A stretch of DNA of 21,942 nt, taken from contig JBOFJQ010000022.1 of the NCBI GenBank assembly GCA_051656905.1, positions 1 to 21,942 on the forward strand, given 5' to 3'. Positions 1 to 7,152 of this stretch are shown in pieces. Every line of letters starts with the position of its first letter. Positions within the stretch are counted from its first letter, which is position 1. The position numbers and the translations under genes are program-made. The notes under the pieces are model-generated. The model was not told where the DNA came from, did no database searches, and was given only the letters and a program-made list of their open reading frames with translations. This DNA is from JAGNZR01 sp051656905. GTDB taxonomy: Bacteria > Fusobacteriota > Fusobacteriia > Fusobacteriales > Fusobacteriaceae.

Positions 1-272
1 TATATAGATACTTTCTTTTTATCTTTTCCGAATCTTTCGAATTTAACATAACCGTCAATTAAAGCAAAAAGAGTGTGATCTTTTCCCATTCCCATATTGT
101 TTCCAGCATGGAATGCAGTTCCTCTTTGTCTAACTATGATGTTACCTGCTAAAACAGCCTCACCATCATATTTCTTAACACCAAGGTACTTAGGGTTAGA
201 GTCTCTTCCGTTTTTAACAGAACCTTGTCCTTTTTTCTTAGCGAACAATTGTATATTTAAAGTAAATAACAT
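1..272 (-). CDS. rpmA: 50S ribosomal protein L27 (3' end beyond window)
   Basis: Translating the minus strand from the ATG at 272 gives about 90 residues of L27, a protein of the large-subunit peptidyl-transferase region. The core motifs are visible: KKKGQGSVKNGRDSNPKYLG, then the basic GNIIVRQRGTAFHAG stretch and GKDHTLFALIDG. Only the last few residues are missing, because the reading frame is still open at base 1. The protein begins MLFTLNIQLFAKKKG, so it carries a short extension before the usual start of L27. In Staphylococcus aureus the same kind of extension is removed by the Prp protease, here encoded immediately upstream. The prp stop codon (273-275) abuts this ATG, and the GGAGG ribosome binding site lies inside the last prp codons, so the two genes are probably translationally coupled. 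Confidence 0.95.
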   Translation of the reverse strand, partial: MLFTLNIQLFAKKKGQGSVKNGRDSNPKYLGVKKYDGEAVLAGNIIVRQRGTAFHAGNNMGMGKDHTLFALIDGYVKFERFGKDKKKVSI

Positions 273-605
273 TTAATTTTCCTCCTTCTCAACAAGCTTT
301 AGATATTTTGGATATTCCTTTGTTAATTCTCTTAACATAAGGAGCATGCTTTCTAAAAGAATAGAGACCTCTCTATCTTTATTTTGCAAATCTAATCCTC
401 TAAGATCAACTTCTAAATAGCCTTCACTAATTTCAAATTTAGGTATAAGTCCTAAAATCTCTGTTAGCCCAGCTAAAGGCAATTGAAGATTAGTAGATAT
501 TGCAGCGCAGACAATGTCTTCACCATGATTTGCATATTCTGCATGTCCAGTAGCCTTGTATTTTACAATACTACCGTTTTTTTTTAAAATTTCAATTTTA
601 GTCAT
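273..605 (-). CDS. prp: Ribosomal-processing cysteine protease Prp
   Basis: The 110-residue protein matches the Prp (YsxB/DUF464) family in size and motifs. The motif GHAEYANHGEDIVCAAIS carries the presumed catalytic pair His21 and Cys33, equivalent to His22 and Cys34 of the S. aureus enzyme. Prp cuts the N-terminal extension from L27 so that the mature protein can enter the ribosome, and is essential where it has been tested. The gene sits between rplU (5-base gap) and rpmA (abutting), the usual place for this family, and the neighbouring L27 has the matching extension. Prp occurs in Firmicutes, Tenericutes and Fusobacteria, which supports the taxonomic guess. Confidence 0.95.
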   Translation of the reverse strand: MTKIEILKKNGSIVKYKATGHAEYANHGEDIVCAAISTNLQLPLAGLTEILGLIPKFEISEGYLEVDLRGLDLQNKDREVSILLESMLLMLRELTKEYPKYLKLVEKEEN

Positions 606-610
606 AGGAA

Positions 611-922
611 TTAAGCGTTTATAGCTGTAATTCTGATCTCAGTCAAGTTTTGTCTGTGACCTTTCTTTCTATGATATCCAGTTTTTGGCTTGTATTTGAA
701 GTTAACAACTTTGTCCCCTTTTACTTGAGCAACAACAGTAGCTTCTACTTTAGCACCATCAACAACAGGAGTTCCAACTTTGATCTCTCCGTTATTAGAT
801 ACTAATAAAACCTCACCTAATTCTACAGTTGCGTTAACTTCAGCATTTAGTTTTTCAACTCTTAATACTTCACCTACTGTAACTTTGTACTGTTTACCAC
901 CAGTTTTAATAACTGCGTACAT
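611..922 (-). CDS. rplU: 50S ribosomal protein L21
   Basis: The 103-residue protein is a full-length L21. It begins MYAVIKTGGKQYKV and has the basic C-terminal motif FKYKPKTGYHRKKGHRQ, which binds 23S rRNA, followed by LTEIRITAI. The length is normal for the family. The ATG at 922 is preceded by a strong GGAGGTG Shine-Dalgarno at 928-934 on the minus strand. It is the first gene of the rplU-prp-rpmA operon and is preceded by a clear promoter and a folded leader of about 130 bases, so autogenous or attenuation control is plausible. Confidence 0.97.
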   Translation of the reverse strand: MYAVIKTGGKQYKVTVGEVLRVEKLNAEVNATVELGEVLLVSNNGEIKVGTPVVDGAKVEATVVAQVKGDKVVNFKYKPKTGYHRKKGHRQNLTEIRITAINA

Positions 923-1053
923 TTCAACACCTCCATAAGTATAAAAAAATTGTTTCTAAACCATTAATTAATGGTTTATATCCTTAGATTTAAAACTAAG
1001 AATATCTCAACTCGCTAAAAAAGGTTGCTGAAGACCTTTATTATGCGCAAATC
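923..1053 (-). promoter_or_regulatory. Structured 5' leader of the rplU operon (L21-leader-like)
   Basis: The predicted untranslated leader contains three hairpins in order. The first, at 1020-1039, has 6-base arms AAAGGT/ACCTTT around an 8-base loop. The second, at 978-1005, has 10-base arms with one G-U pair. The third, at 958-977, is a perfect palindrome AAACCATTAATTAATGGTTT followed nine bases later by seven U (943-949). The last element resembles a weak intrinsic terminator just before the ribosome binding site. Firmicutes have a described L21 leader RNA, but I cannot confirm from sequence alone that this is the same family. Confidence 0.55.
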
Positions 1054-1059
1054 TATATA

Positions 1060-1088
1060 ATGATACCACATTTTATATGTTGTGTCAA
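1060..1088 (-). promoter_or_regulatory. Sigma-70-type promoter of rplU-prp-rpmA
   Basis: Read on the minus strand, TTGACA (1083-1088) is followed by exactly 17 bases and then TATCAT (1060-1065). The -35 is a perfect consensus, the spacing is optimal and the -10 matches 5 of 6 positions. The expected transcription start is near 1053, about 130 bases before the rplU start codon. Confidence 0.85.
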
Positions 1089-1110
1089 CATAATTAAGTC
1101 CAATATATTA

Positions 1111-1155
1111 AGAAAACATCTTTTATCAAACTAACTTTGACAAAAGATGTTTTCT
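1111..1155 (-). terminator. Hairpin terminator after the C4 acyl-CoA cluster
   Basis: A perfect 14-base inverted repeat lies at 1111-1124 and 1142-1155. An inner 5-base pairing TCAAA/TTTGA extends it, leaving a 5-base loop and one mismatch. It sits 23 bases after the fabG stop codon and just upstream of the rplU promoter. On the minus strand the 3' arm ends in GTTTTCT followed by an AT-rich stretch, so the U-tract is mostly within the stem. Its position makes it the probable end of the thiolase/fabG transcript. Confidence 0.7.
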
Positions 1156-1177
1156 CTTATTTATTATTTGGTTTCTA

Positions 1178-1903
1178 TTAGATTACTAATCCACCTGTAA
1201 CTGCTATTGTTTGTCCTGTAATATATGATGCCTCATCTGAAGCTAAGAATAATACAGCATTAGCGATATCTTCTGGTCTTCCCATTCTTGCAAGTGGAGT
1301 TTTATCAACCATCATTTGAATTACTTTTTCTGGTAAGTCTGCTGTCATTGGAGTTTCAATAAATCCAGGTGCAACACAGTTAGCTCTTACTTGAGCTCCT
1401 TTTCTTACTAACTCTTTTGCCCAAGTTTGAGTCATTGTTATTACTCCACCTTTTGTTGCAGCATAGTTTGTTTGTCCTACGTTTCCATATAATCCTACAA
1501 CTGATGATAATGTAACTATAGAACCATATTTATTTTTTGTCATTACTGGTGCAACTGCTTGTGTCATATTAAATACACCTTTTAAGTTTACATTAATAAC
1601 GTCATCCCATTGGTCTTCAGTCATTTTTACTAATAAAGCATCTTTTGTAATTCCAGCATTGTTTACTAAAATATCGATTCTTCCAAACTCTTCTTCAATT
1701 TTAGCAACTAAAGCTGCTACTGCTGCTCTATCTGTTACATTTAGAATTTCATGTCTTACATTTGATTGCTCATATGTAGCTGCTCCCATATCACAAGAGA
1801 TTACCATTTGTGCACCTTCTGCTGCAAACTTTTCAACTATTGCTCTTCCTATCCCTCTTGCACTTCCTGTTACTAAAGCTATTTTTCCTGATACTCTTTC
1901 CAT
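1178..1903 (-). CDS. fabG: FabG-like short-chain dehydrogenase, probable 3-hydroxyacyl-CoA/acetoacetyl-CoA reductase
   Basis: This is a short-chain dehydrogenase/reductase of 241 residues when started at the ATG at 1903. A longer GTG start at 1918 is possible, but the GGAGGG Shine-Dalgarno (1911-1916) would then lie inside the coding sequence, so the ATG is chosen. The nucleotide-binding motif VTGSARGIG is at 11-19, LVNNAG at 79-84, and the catalytic residues Ser134, Tyr147 and Lys151 (YAATK) are present. FabG of fatty acid synthesis and PhaB-type acetoacetyl-CoA reductases cannot be told apart reliably by motif. Clustering with thiolase, Etf and butyryl-CoA dehydrogenase suggests interconversion of acetoacetyl-CoA and 3-hydroxybutyryl-CoA. 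Asp38, at the end of the second strand, hints at NAD(H) use, while the Arg16 typical of NADP(H)-dependent FabG is also kept. It is the last gene of the cluster. Confidence 0.88.
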   Translation of the reverse strand: MERVSGKIALVTGSARGIGRAIVEKFAAEGAQMVISCDMGAATYEQSNVRHEILNVTDRAAVAALVAKIEEEFGRIDILVNNAGITKDALLVKMTEDQWDDVINVNLKGVFNMTQAVAPVMTKNKYGSIVTLSSVVGLYGNVGQTNYAATKGGVITMTQTWAKELVRKGAQVRANCVAPGFIETPMTADLPEKVIQMMVDKTPLARMGRPEDIANAVLFLASDEASYITGQTIAVTGGLVI

Positions 1904-1965
1904 TCTAAATCCCTCCACTTTATCTTAATTTTTAAGTTATATTATTTTAAATTATTCCTTATTCC

Positions 1966-1991
1966 ATACTAAATATTTCTATATTTAGTAT
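1966..1991. repeat. Perfect 11-base inverted repeat between thiolase and fabG genes
   Basis: ATACTAAATAT and ATATTTAGTAT flank a TTCT spacer in the 94-base gap downstream of the thiolase stop codon. There is no U-tract on either strand, so it is not a standard terminator. It may be an mRNA-stabilising or processing hairpin, or a protein-binding palindrome. The AT-only stem is thermodynamically weak. Confidence 0.4.
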
Positions 1992-2012
1992 TTAATCCCT
2001 AATATTTATAAA

Positions 2013-3221
2013 TTATTTAACGTTTTTAACTAATAAAGCTGTTCCTAATCCTCCACCGATGCATAGAGAAGCTATTCCATACTCAGTTCCTCTTTTCTTC
2101 ATTTCGTGGATAAGTGTTGTTGTTATTCTGTTTCCTGATGCTCCTAGAGGGTGCCCTATTGCTATAGCTCCACCATTTACATTTGTCTTATCAGCAAACC
2201 ATTCCATAGAAACTCCACAGTCTTTTGATAACTGAGTTATAACTCCTAATGATTGTGCAGCAAATGCTTCATTTAACTCTATTAATCCTATATCAGATAA
2301 ATTTAATCCAGCTTTTGTTAAAGCATTTTTAACTGCTGGAACTGGTCCCATTCCCATTGTTTTTGGATCTACTCCACCTTGACCAACTGACACTAATTCA
2401 ACTAGAGGTTTTAAATTATATTTTTTAACTGCTTCTTCTGAAGCTAATAGAACAAAACTTGCTCCATCGTTTAATCCAGAAGCATTTCCTGCAGTTACTG
2501 TTCCCTCTTTTATGAAAGCTGGCTTTAATCCTGATAACTTCTCAAGAGATGTTCCTCTGTTAGGATATTCATCTGTATCAACAATTATATCCCCTTTTCT
2601 TCCTTTTATTACTACAGGAACAATCTCATCCTTAAATCTTCCTGAATCAACTGCTGCTATTGCTTTCTCTTGAGATTTTATTGCAAAAGCATCTTGTTGC
2701 TCTCTAGTAATTCCATACTCAGCTGCTATATTTTCAGCTGTTACACCCATGTGAATTTTATGGAATGCATCTGTTAATCCATCAACTAATAAAGAATCTA
2801 CAGCTGTCATATCTCCCATTTTGTTTCCTAATCTAACTTTTCCTGGAATAACAAATCCAGCTTGTGACATTGACTCTACTCCACCAGCTATAATAAGATT
2901 AGCCTCTCCTGCTTTGATTGCATTAAATCCATTCATTACAGTTTTCATTCCACTTCCACATAAGATATTTACAGCATAACCTGTAACCTCTTTAGGAACT
3001 CCTCCAGCCATGGCAACTTGTCTTCCAATACCTTGTCCATGACCTCCTTGTAAAATATTTCCAACTATAACTTCATCTAAGTTCGCTGGATTTATTCCTG
3101 TTTCTGCTATTATGTTTTTTATTACTAATCCACCTAATTCAGCTGGCGCTACTGGTGCTAAACTTCCTAAAAAACTTCCAACTGCAGTTCTTTTTGCCGA
3201 TACTATATATACTTTTGACAT
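2013..3221 (-). CDS. atoB: Acetyl-CoA C-acetyltransferase (thiolase)
   Basis: This 402-residue protein has normal length for a biosynthetic or degradative thiolase II. The acyl-accepting Cys88 lies in NILCGSGMK. His357 is in GGAIAIGHPLGASGNRI and the second active-site Cys387 is in SLCIGGGLGTALL. The enzyme condenses two acetyl-CoA to acetoacetyl-CoA or runs in reverse. A strong AGGAGG ribosome binding site precedes the ATG at 3221. The gene follows etfA after 149 bases, and fabG follows it. In this cluster it would link the C4 acyl-CoA pool to acetyl-CoA. The symbols thlA and phaA would fit equally well. Confidence 0.95.
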   Translation of the reverse strand: MSKVYIVSAKRTAVGSFLGSLAPVAPAELGGLVIKNIIAETGINPANLDEVIVGNILQGGHGQGIGRQVAMAGGVPKEVTGYAVNILCGSGMKTVMNGFNAIKAGEANLIIAGGVESMSQAGFVIPGKVRLGNKMGDMTAVDSLLVDGLTDAFHKIHMGVTAENIAAEYGITREQQDAFAIKSQEKAIAAVDSGRFKDEIVPVVIKGRKGDIIVDTDEYPNRGTSLEKLSGLKPAFIKEGTVTAGNASGLNDGASFVLLASEEAVKKYNLKPLVELVSVGQGGVDPKTMGMGPVPAVKNALTKAGLNLSDIGLIELNEAFAAQSLGVITQLSKDCGVSMEWFADKTNVNGGAIAIGHPLGASGNRITTTLIHEMKKRGTEYGIASLCIGGGLGTALLVKNVK

Positions 3222-3302
3222 TCTATTCCTCCTTCCCTTCTTCCATTAACTATTAAATTTTTAATTTTTTAACTTCAATATATTCATTGGTTTTAATCTA
3301 TA

Positions 3303-3356
3303 ACAACCTCAGTATAATTTTCTAATCCTTAGCTAAAAAATTACCTTTGAGGTTGT
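3303..3356. other. Long intergenic hairpin between etfA and the thiolase gene
   Basis: The outer arms ACAACCTCA (3303-3311) and TGAGGTTGT (3348-3356) are perfectly complementary over 9 bases. An inner 7-base pairing TAATTTT/AAAATTA leaves a loop of about 15 bases. It lies just past the etfA stop codon on the minus strand. No U-tract follows it, so partial termination, mRNA protection or processing are the likely roles. It may set the ratio of Etf to thiolase message. Confidence 0.45.
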
Positions 3357-3370
3357 CATAAATTTAATTA

Positions 3371-4378
3371 TTATTTTGTAAGTTTAGATTTTTTTAACTC
3401 TTCAACTATAGCTGGAACTATTTTATTAACATCTCCAACTATTCCTAAATCTGCAGTTCCAAATATAGGAGCATCTTTATCTCTGTTTATTGCAATAATG
3501 TACTCAGATTCTTCCATACCTGATACGTGTTGAATTGCTCCAGAAATTCCCATTGCAAAATATACACCTGGTCTTACTGTTTTTCCAGTTTGTCCAACTT
3601 GTCTATCATGTGCAATCCATCCAGCATCTGTTGCAGCTCTTGAAGCTGATACTAATCCTTTAACTTCTGTTGCTAAATCTTGTAATTTATCAAAATTATC
3701 TTTATTTCCTAATCCTCTTCCACCAGAAATTAATACTCCAGCTTCAGTGATGTCAACTTTCTTTCCACCCTCTTTAACAATTTCAAGAAGTTTTACTCTA
3801 AATTTAGATTTGTCGAAATCTATTGCAAAATTAACGATTTCTCCTTTTCTTCCTACTACTGTATCAAGTCTTGCCATAACTCCTGGTCTTACAGTTGACA
3901 TTTGTGGTCTATGATCTGGACAAATAATTGTAGCCATTAAGTTTCCACCAAAAGCTGGTCTAGTCATTAATAACTCTCTATTTTCTCCAACTTCTAAAGA
4001 TGTACAGTCTGCTGTTAATCCTGTTTCTACTCTTCCAGAAATTCTTGGTCCTAAGTCTCTTCCAATTGTTGTTGCACCAATTAATAAAACTTCTGGTTTG
4101 TATTCAGTGATAATAGCTGATATAGCTTGTGTATAAGCTTCTGTATCATAATTTTTAAGCTCTGGCTTATCTACAACTAAAACTCTATCCGCTCCATTTT
4201 CAACTAACTCAGTAGCTAAAGCTGATACGTTATCTCCTAAAAGTATTGCTGTTACTTTCTCTTCTAATGTTGTAGCTAATTGTGTTGCTTTTCCTATTAA
4301 TTCTAATGCAACGTTTTCTATCTTTCCATTTCTTTGTTCAGCAAAAACAAATACTCCTCTATAATCATTTAAATTCAT
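3371..4378 (-). CDS. etfA: Electron transfer flavoprotein alpha subunit
   Basis: The protein has 335 residues, typical for EtfA. The C-terminal FAD-binding domain shows SGGRGLG (218-224), VGQTGKTV (261-268), GISGAIQH (277-284) and ADLGIVGD (309-316). With EtfB it forms the FAD-containing heterodimer that exchanges electrons with acyl-CoA dehydrogenases. In anaerobic butyrate producers the Bcd-EtfAB complex can bifurcate electrons from NADH to crotonyl-CoA and ferredoxin. The gene lies 28 bases after etfB, with an AGGGAGAAG ribosome binding site before the ATG at 4378. Confidence 0.96.
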   Translation of the reverse strand: MNLNDYRGVFVFAEQRNGKIENVALELIGKATQLATTLEEKVTAILLGDNVSALATELVENGADRVLVVDKPELKNYDTEAYTQAISAIITEYKPEVLLIGATTIGRDLGPRISGRVETGLTADCTSLEVGENRELLMTRPAFGGNLMATIICPDHRPQMSTVRPGVMARLDTVVGRKGEIVNFAIDFDKSKFRVKLLEIVKEGGKKVDITEAGVLISGGRGLGNKDNFDKLQDLATEVKGLVSASRAATDAGWIAHDRQVGQTGKTVRPGVYFAMGISGAIQHVSGMEESEYIIAINRDKDAPIFGTADLGIVGDVNKIVPAIVEELKKSKLTK

Positions 4379-4406
4379 AGTTTTCTTCTCCCTATTCTTT
4401 AGATTT

Positions 4407-5192
4407 TTAAATAATAAACTTCTCTTTTAATTTGTCTACTATTAATCTTGCAGCTTCTTTAGCATCTTGAGGTTCATGTAATTTTCCAGCTTGCTTAGCA
4501 CCTTTAGTAAATGACTTTTTAACTTTTGTTGGAGAACCTTTTAATCCTAATTTAGCTTCATCAACTGTTATTTTTGTTGTATCCCAAATTTCAACTTCTT
4601 TACTGAAAGCTTGAACTATTCCACCAACATGCATATATCTTGGCTTGTTAGCTTCAGCTAATACAGTTAAAAGAGCAGGAGTTTGAACTTCTAATAAGTA
4701 GTATCCATCTTCTATAACTCTTTTTACTTTTAAAGTATTTTTACCATCAAATTGAATCTCTTTCGCATAAGAAACTTGAGGTAATCCTAAGAATTCAGCG
4801 ATTTGAGGACCTACTTGTGCAGTATCTCCATCTATTGCTTGTCTTCCAGCTATTACTAAATCAAATTCTAACTCTTTGATCGCTGCTGATAATGCATGAG
4901 ATGTTGCAAGAGTATCTGCTCCAGCAAATTTTCTATCTGTTAATAATATTGCTCTGTCTGCACCCATAGCTAAAGCTTCTCTTAAAGCTAAATCAGCTTG
5001 TGGTGGTCCCATTGTGATAACTGTTACGTGAGCTCCACATTGCTCTTTTAATTTTAAAGCCTCTTCTAATCCACCTTTATCGTCTGGATTTATTATGCTT
5101 GGTACTCCATCTCTGATTAATGTTCCAGTAACTGGATCTAATCTGATTTCTGTTGTATCTGGAACTTGTTTTATACACACTACAATGTTCAT
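4407..5192 (-). CDS. etfB: Electron transfer flavoprotein beta subunit
   Basis: The 261-residue protein is a full-length EtfB. It begins MNIVVCIKQVPDTTEIRLDP, with VTVITMGPPQA near 55-65 and ALAMGADRAILLTDRKFAGADTLATS following. The signature AGRQAIDGDTAQVGPQIAEFLG is present near 115-136. These stretches resemble Etf beta subunits that partner clostridial-type butyryl-CoA dehydrogenase and are capable of electron bifurcation, although that activity cannot be proved from motifs. The gene lies between bcd and etfA in the common order bcd-etfB-etfA, and AGGAGG precedes the ATG. Confidence 0.96.
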   Translation of the reverse strand: MNIVVCIKQVPDTTEIRLDPVTGTLIRDGVPSIINPDDKGGLEEALKLKEQCGAHVTVITMGPPQADLALREALAMGADRAILLTDRKFAGADTLATSHALSAAIKELEFDLVIAGRQAIDGDTAQVGPQIAEFLGLPQVSYAKEIQFDGKNTLKVKRVIEDGYYLLEVQTPALLTVLAEANKPRYMHVGGIVQAFSKEVEIWDTTKITVDEAKLGLKGSPTKVKKSFTKGAKQAGKLHEPQDAKEAARLIVDKLKEKFII

Positions 5193-5237
5193 CTATTTAT
5201 CCTCCTAAATAACTTCGAGTTGTTTTTCTTTTTATTT

Positions 5238-6383
5238 TTATTTCATTATGTTTGCAGAAATAACCATTCTTTGAACTTCTGAAGTTCCTTCATAAATTTC
5301 AGTTATTTTAGCATCTCTCATCATTCTTTCAACTGGATATTCTCTAGTATATCCATATCCACCATGAAGTTGAACAGCTTTTGTTGTAACTTCCATTGCT
5401 GCTTCAGCTGCAAATAATTTAGCTGTTGCTGCTTCTAAAGAGTAAGCTTGTTTAGACTGTTTTTTCCAAGCTGCTTTAAATACTAATAATTTAGCTGCTT
5501 CAACTTTTGCATACATATCTGCTATTTGGAATTGAGTATTTTGGAATTTTCCAATTGCTTTTCCAAATTGTTTTCTTTCACTTACGTATTTAATTGTCTC
5601 TTCTAAAGCTCCTTCTGCGATTCCTAAAGCTTGAGCAGCGATTCCTATTCTTCCTCCATCAAGAGTCATCATAGCAATTTTAAATCCTCTTCCAACTGCA
5701 CCTAAAAGATTCTCTTTTGGAATTCTACAATCTTCAAATATTAATTCGCAAGTTGCTGATCCTCTTATTCCTAATTTTTTCTCTTTTTTTCCAATTGAGA
5801 ATCCTGGAGTATCTTTTTCTACTATAAATGCTGATATTCCTTTTAATCCTTGAGATTTATCAGTCATTGCCATTACTATATATACATGTGCATATCCTGC
5901 ATTTGTTATAAATATTTTTGAACCATTTAAGATCCATTCATTTGTAGTTTCATCTAAAATTGCAACTGTTTGTTGTCCAGCAGCATCTGTTCCTGCTCCA
6001 GCTTCTGTAAGTCCAAAAGCTCCTAGCCATTCTCCTGTTGCCATTTTTGGTAAATATTTTTGTTTTTGCTCTTCAGTTCCAAATTCTAATATAGGAGAAA
6101 CCCCTAAAGACGCATGCGCCGATAATATAACACCTGTTGTTCCACAAACTTTAGATAATTCTTCTACTGCAGTCGTGTACATTATTTGATCTGCACCTGT
6201 TCCACCGTATTGTGTAGGAATATTAATTCCTAGGATACCAGCTTTCCCCATTTTTTCAACAGTTTCTACTGGAAATCTCTCTTCTTCATCTACCTCAGCA
6301 GCTAAAGGTTTAACTTCATTTTCTGCAAATGTTGTTATCATTTGTTTAAATAGCTCCTGAGTTTTGTTTAACATAAAATCCAT
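5238..6383 (-). CDS. bcd: Acyl-CoA dehydrogenase, probable butyryl-CoA dehydrogenase
   Basis: This 381-residue flavoprotein has the full acyl-CoA dehydrogenase architecture: an N-terminal helical domain, a beta domain with GAFGLTEAGAGTDA and NGSKIFITNAG, and a C-terminal helical domain with RKQFGK and QLHGGYGYTREYPVERMMRD. The catalytic base is probably Glu365 in ITEIYEGTSEVQ, the position used by short-chain acyl-CoA dehydrogenases. With etfB and etfA directly downstream, the probable reaction is crotonyl-CoA to butyryl-CoA, or the reverse. The chain-length preference is inferred from context. AGGAGG lies just before the ATG at 6383. Confidence 0.93.
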   Translation of the reverse strand: MDFMLNKTQELFKQMITTFAENEVKPLAAEVDEEERFPVETVEKMGKAGILGINIPTQYGGTGADQIMYTTAVEELSKVCGTTGVILSAHASLGVSPILEFGTEEQKQKYLPKMATGEWLGAFGLTEAGAGTDAAGQQTVAILDETTNEWILNGSKIFITNAGYAHVYIVMAMTDKSQGLKGISAFIVEKDTPGFSIGKKEKKLGIRGSATCELIFEDCRIPKENLLGAVGRGFKIAMMTLDGGRIGIAAQALGIAEGALEETIKYVSERKQFGKAIGKFQNTQFQIADMYAKVEAAKLLVFKAAWKKQSKQAYSLEAATAKLFAAEAAMEVTTKAVQLHGGYGYTREYPVERMMRDAKITEIYEGTSEVQRMVISANIMK

Positions 6384-6431
6384 TTTTTCCTCCTAATCTT
6401 AATCTATTTTTAATGTTAACTTTTAATGACT

Positions 6432-6836
6432 CTATTTTTGTAATAATGTAGCTTTTCCTACAATAACTTGTTTTCCATCTTGATTTGTACAAATTGTGCT
6501 GCATATAACTCTATTTTTTTCTGGAACTAACTCAACTATCTCAACAGTTGCTGTGATTTCATCTCCAATGTATACTGGTGCCATGAACTTAAGTTCTTGT
6601 CCCATATAGATAGCTCCTTCTCCAGGTAATTTAGTTCCTAAAACTGCTGAAATTAATCCACTTACTAATATTCCATGAGAAATTCTTTTCTTAAACATTG
6701 TTTTAGCTGCATACTCTTCATCTAAGTGAACAGGATTTCTATCTAAACTAATGTCCGCAAACTTATCAATATCCTCTCCTGTTATAATTTTAGCAACTGA
6801 ATCTTTCATACCAACTTTTAAATCTGCAAACTTCAT
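6432..6836 (-). CDS. MaoC-like (hot-dog fold) enoyl-CoA hydratase, PhaJ type
   Basis: The 134-residue protein is a single hot-dog domain. The hydratase-2 motif is visible as DRNPVH, with presumed catalytic Asp32 and His37, followed by SHGILVSGLIS. Single-domain members such as Aeromonas PhaJ hydrate crotonyl-CoA to (R)-3-hydroxybutyryl-CoA reversibly, and the size and motif match that group. The gene is followed by bcd after 48 bases, so it would supply or drain crotonyl-CoA. No crotonase of the S-specific type is present in the window. An AGGAGG site (6844-6849) precedes the ATG. The 316-base gap upstream contains the hairpin that ends the permease transcript, so this may be the first gene of a second unit. 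Confidence 0.9.
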   Translation of the reverse strand: MKFADLKVGMKDSVAKIITGEDIDKFADISLDRNPVHLDEEYAAKTMFKKRISHGILVSGLISAVLGTKLPGEGAIYMGQELKFMAPVYIGDEITATVEIVELVPEKNRVICSTICTNQDGKQVIVGKATLLQK

Positions 6837-7099
6837 TTTAAAACCTCCTAAAGAATTAACTATATTTTAAATTACCATTATAAATTACTACTTTTTTGTC
6901 AGATATGCAACATTATGTTTTCATTTTGCCTTTCACATTGTTGTATAACACTTTGTTTTCAATTGATTTTCACTATAATTTTTTTTATCTTTAAACCTTA
7001 ATTTTGTCCAATTCAAAGTTTTTGTTAAAGATTTTTAGTTCTCTCTATTAAAATTTTCTTTATTATAATTCAGATAAAGTTCCACATTAAATAAAAGTT
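6837..7099 (-). other. Gene-free stretch upstream of the MaoC-like hydratase gene
   Basis: This very AT-rich stretch has no convincing open reading frame. I see no promoter close to consensus. The nearest -35/-10-like pairs on the minus strand (for example TTGAAT, 17 bases, TAAAGA) are weak. Two items stand out. One is an imperfect inverted repeat CAACATTATG/CACATTGTTG (6908-6917 and 6934-6943, 8 of 10 positions paired). The other is TTAGTTCTCT (7035-7044), an exact ten-base match to part of the palindromic site at 10351-10363 in the regulator's control region. A promoter for the maoC-bcd-etfBA-thiolase-fabG genes would be expected here. Confidence 0.45.
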
Positions 7100-7146
7100 A
7101 AATATTAATAGCTTAGAATTTTCAGATTGCTAAGCTATTAATATTT
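7100..7146 (-). terminator. Hairpin terminator after the GntP permease gene
   Basis: A perfect 17-base inverted repeat (7100-7116 and 7130-7146) with a 13-base loop starts 6 bases beyond the permease stop codon. On the minus strand the 3' arm ends in ATATTT and is followed by AACTTTTATTT, a broken U-tract. It is strong enough to stop or attenuate transcription between the permease and the MaoC-like gene. Partial read-through is likely because the U-tract is interrupted. Confidence 0.65.
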
Positions 7147-7152
7147 TTTAGT

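Noticed and set aside
1904..1918. GTG start giving five extra residues on the FabG-like protein
   Set aside because: The GGAGGG ribosome binding site would be inside the coding sequence. The ATG at 1903 has ideal spacing to it.
1659..1928. Plus-strand open frame opposite the FabG-like gene
   Set aside because: It lies antisense to a gene with clear family motifs, has no ribosome binding site of note, and its product is low-complexity and resembles nothing.
6908..6943. Imperfect inverted repeat as a second operator upstream of the MaoC-like gene
   Set aside because: Only 8 of 10 positions pair and it shares no clear core with the GAAC sites, so it is not called as a regulatory site.
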